From Actinernus sp. WN-2022 (taxonomy: Eukaryota > Cnidaria > Anthozoa > Actiniaria > Actinernidae), in the NCBI GenBank assembly GCA_030867875.1, contig JAOWCC010001751.1:24296369-24360368 (forward strand): a stretch of DNA of 64,000 nucleotides, read 5' to 3'. Positions 48,601 through 51,600 of this stretch are shown piece after piece (the stretch's first letter is position 1; the number at the start of each line of letters is the position of its first letter). A model generated the notes under the pieces. That model was not told the DNA's origin. It did no database searches and saw only the letters and a program-made list of their open reading frames with translations. The position numbers and the translations under genes were made by a program.

Positions 48601-51600
48601 AATGCTGTAATGATAAATCATGAGTTTGACCAAAAGAAAAACCAGCATTGATTTTATAGGGGGGAGGGGGAACCAACATTGATTGAGGGGGAGGGGGAAC
48701 CAACATTGATTGAGGGGAGGGGCTGTGACACAAAACGTTTTTGTTTTATGAAAAATGTCCCAACCTTTGACCAGGACAGTAGATATCCCATTAAATTGTT
48801 TCTTCCCAACATGGCCGCGTTATTGGCAGAGGTGTATTGTGACCATCTGTTTTCAATTTCAGTATCGAGGTCGTCGAGTCTTATGGCATCCTGCTGACCT
48901 CGTCAACTGACTGCACTGTCAGGGTGTGGACGTGGGAAGGACACTTCATCGGTAGGCGATCCACCGGACGGAAAAAGATGGCGGAATGTACATATGACCA
49001 CAATCCCATGCGAACCTAACACAGCGGTCAAAATAACACGTAGAAATCATCTATCGTTTTCAATGACAGTGTATTGGCAACATCACTTCTTCTGGCTTGT
49101 TCTTAAGATTTTATAACGGATTTAAAGTTTTTTCGCGCGCAAAGGATTGTGGGTAAACTTTCTGTACGGTTAATGCCTCGCTTCCGAGATATGCCTCACT
49201 TCCTACGTACAAAGGAATCAATACGAGGCTCCGTGCATAATGCTCAGTCGTTCGTGACAAGACTACGGCACTTCTGTAGTTTGTCACGAACGACTGAGCA
49301 TTATGCACGGAGCCTCGTATTGATTCCTTTGTACGCAGGAGGTGAGGCATATCTCGGAAGTGGGCTATTAGGGCAGATTTCTTGTGGTACAGTTACTGTA
49401 GAGGGCTGTGTGGACATTGTTTTGTGCTATCATGCTGATTGCTCACTCTCCCCTATCCACGATTGTCTCATTTTGTCAGGAACCTTTGGCCAGCCGAAAA
49501 TCTGGGACATCACCCAGCCTGCAACATACCAGCACCCAATGGCTCCGTATGATGTGCTGGTGGACCCACAGACTCTACCTGAGATCCCTATCAAGATAGC
49601 TACCAGACCATCTACCCAGGAGAACGGCCTGTGCACCAGTCACGAGAACGAGGACGCTGAGGATCAGGTAAAGGGTTTTTGCAACAATTTTCAGACTTCT
49701 CGCTTTCTGATTCGCTAATGGCCATGATCAATGAGAACAGACAATGAACAAATTTGTGCGATTTGATGACATTTTTATGTGGGGGTGGGGGCATGTGACA
49801 TTGGTCCGGAGCTCAGTTATGTCTCTTGTTGATGTTTCGTATTAAAACTGACAACAATCTCACTCTTGCTGGGTTATCTCTACCATCAAATCACGTTCGG
49901 CCTTCCTTGTTCGTGAGCCCACTTTCTCCCTATTTTTCTGTCGAGCCATGTGGTTATGAAATTAGGTTGGTTTTTGTGGAGGGAGGAAAAACGGAGATCC
50001 CGCAAGGGCGAGATAACAAACTCAACTCGCATATGGCGCCGCGATTGGGTCACAGATTTAAGGCGAAGTGCTCACCATTGCGTCATCCCGGCTCGCCTAC
50101 AGGAATTTGTCGAACACTTCATTACACGCCACAGGCTTGGGAGATCCGGTAACGGCTCCCTGTATCTCGACACAAAATAAACTACTTGTTAATATTTATT
50201 CGTTATTTTTAAATACATGTGTGATCTCGTCTTCTCTTTTTTCCAGGAGTCTACAGCCATACCTGACGTACCCACCTACAAACCAAAAGACTTACTCATG
50301 TGAGTATGATGATGGACGATGTAACCGGCTACCGTTGCTATTGTCCGTCCAATACTCGTGATAACCGTAGACTAGCTTATAACAGGGCGGCAAACGGCCG
50401 CTACCGAGTCTTGTGATTAAAAGGCAAATGTTCAAGAGGACATGATGTTACCCGTGTTTGCATGAGGTTAGAGTGGATTTCGTATGAGTGGACCGGTTAC
50501 GGCTATGACTTACGGCACGGTTACTGTGCGATATGTCGTAATATAACATTGAAATGTTTTTTTATTGTTTTTGTCCTTCTGATCCAATTAAATTACAGAG
50601 TTGAGTTACGGTACAGTAAGTACGGGACGGTTACGGACATGCGGTATTTTTGTCCACTCATACGAAATCCGCTGTATGCAGCAAACGCGGGCATAATTTC
50701 AAAGTAGCGAAATTGGGATGTTTTTTTAAAATTATCATTTCTATTTCATAAAAGAAATCGCCAAGAGGCTCGTGTTATTTCGTGTTTATACATAAGGCTA
50801 TGCAACCATAGAAACTATTTTTTATTTCCCTTAATGTTTTTTAAAGTAATCTATGAAAACAGCATCAACAGAAGACACATAAATTCGATAAAACACACAT
50901 GAACCAGTCCCCCATGTCCTTCTTCCCGTAAAATGCATTCCCTAACATTTGGTGAGATAGAGAGGTCTTCAGTTGAGTCATAGTTAATAGAGTGGAATGG
51001 TTATGAAACCCGGCAGTCTTCAAAGGGGCTAACAAAGGCGCTGCGATTTATGTTGGAAGGGGGCAAGACAAAAGATTGTGCAGGGTCATAGTTCATTAGC
51101 GTCCCCTGAACGACTGAACTCACACGTTTCTATTGGCTTATTGATTAACACATTGGAATTTCTAACAATGACATATAACAAAGAAGGTCGCTGGGTTTCA
51201 TAACCATTCCAATCTATTAACTATGGTTGAGTGTAGTAAAACCACAACCAAAGTAATTACATAGCCAATCACAGGAGCAAGTGAAAACACAATGAGCCAA
51301 TCACGAACTGAAGTAATTCACGATTGGTTTTACTTGAACCAATCACGAGGAAATGTAAACGCAATCGTCGATACTGTCGCTAAAACAAAACCTGATTGCG
51401 TGATTGCGTTTGGTTTTAGTTTAGAACTTGATTAGCTGATAAATAGAAAACATTTCTCACAGCCAATAGAAAAGCTAAGCAAACGCAAAACCAAAGCAAT
51501 CACTTATTATTGTCGACCCTCAATTGAAAACCGATCTATTCTCTGGCGTTTTGCTTTAACATCCTGAATATTGGTCCCGCTATAAGGACAGTCGAGCAGT

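Noticed and set aside
49149..49718. A 189-residue plus-strand frame taken as one gene
   Set aside because: Its first part is one arm of the fold-back at 49181-49360 and its second part is WD-gene exon 21 running into the intron.
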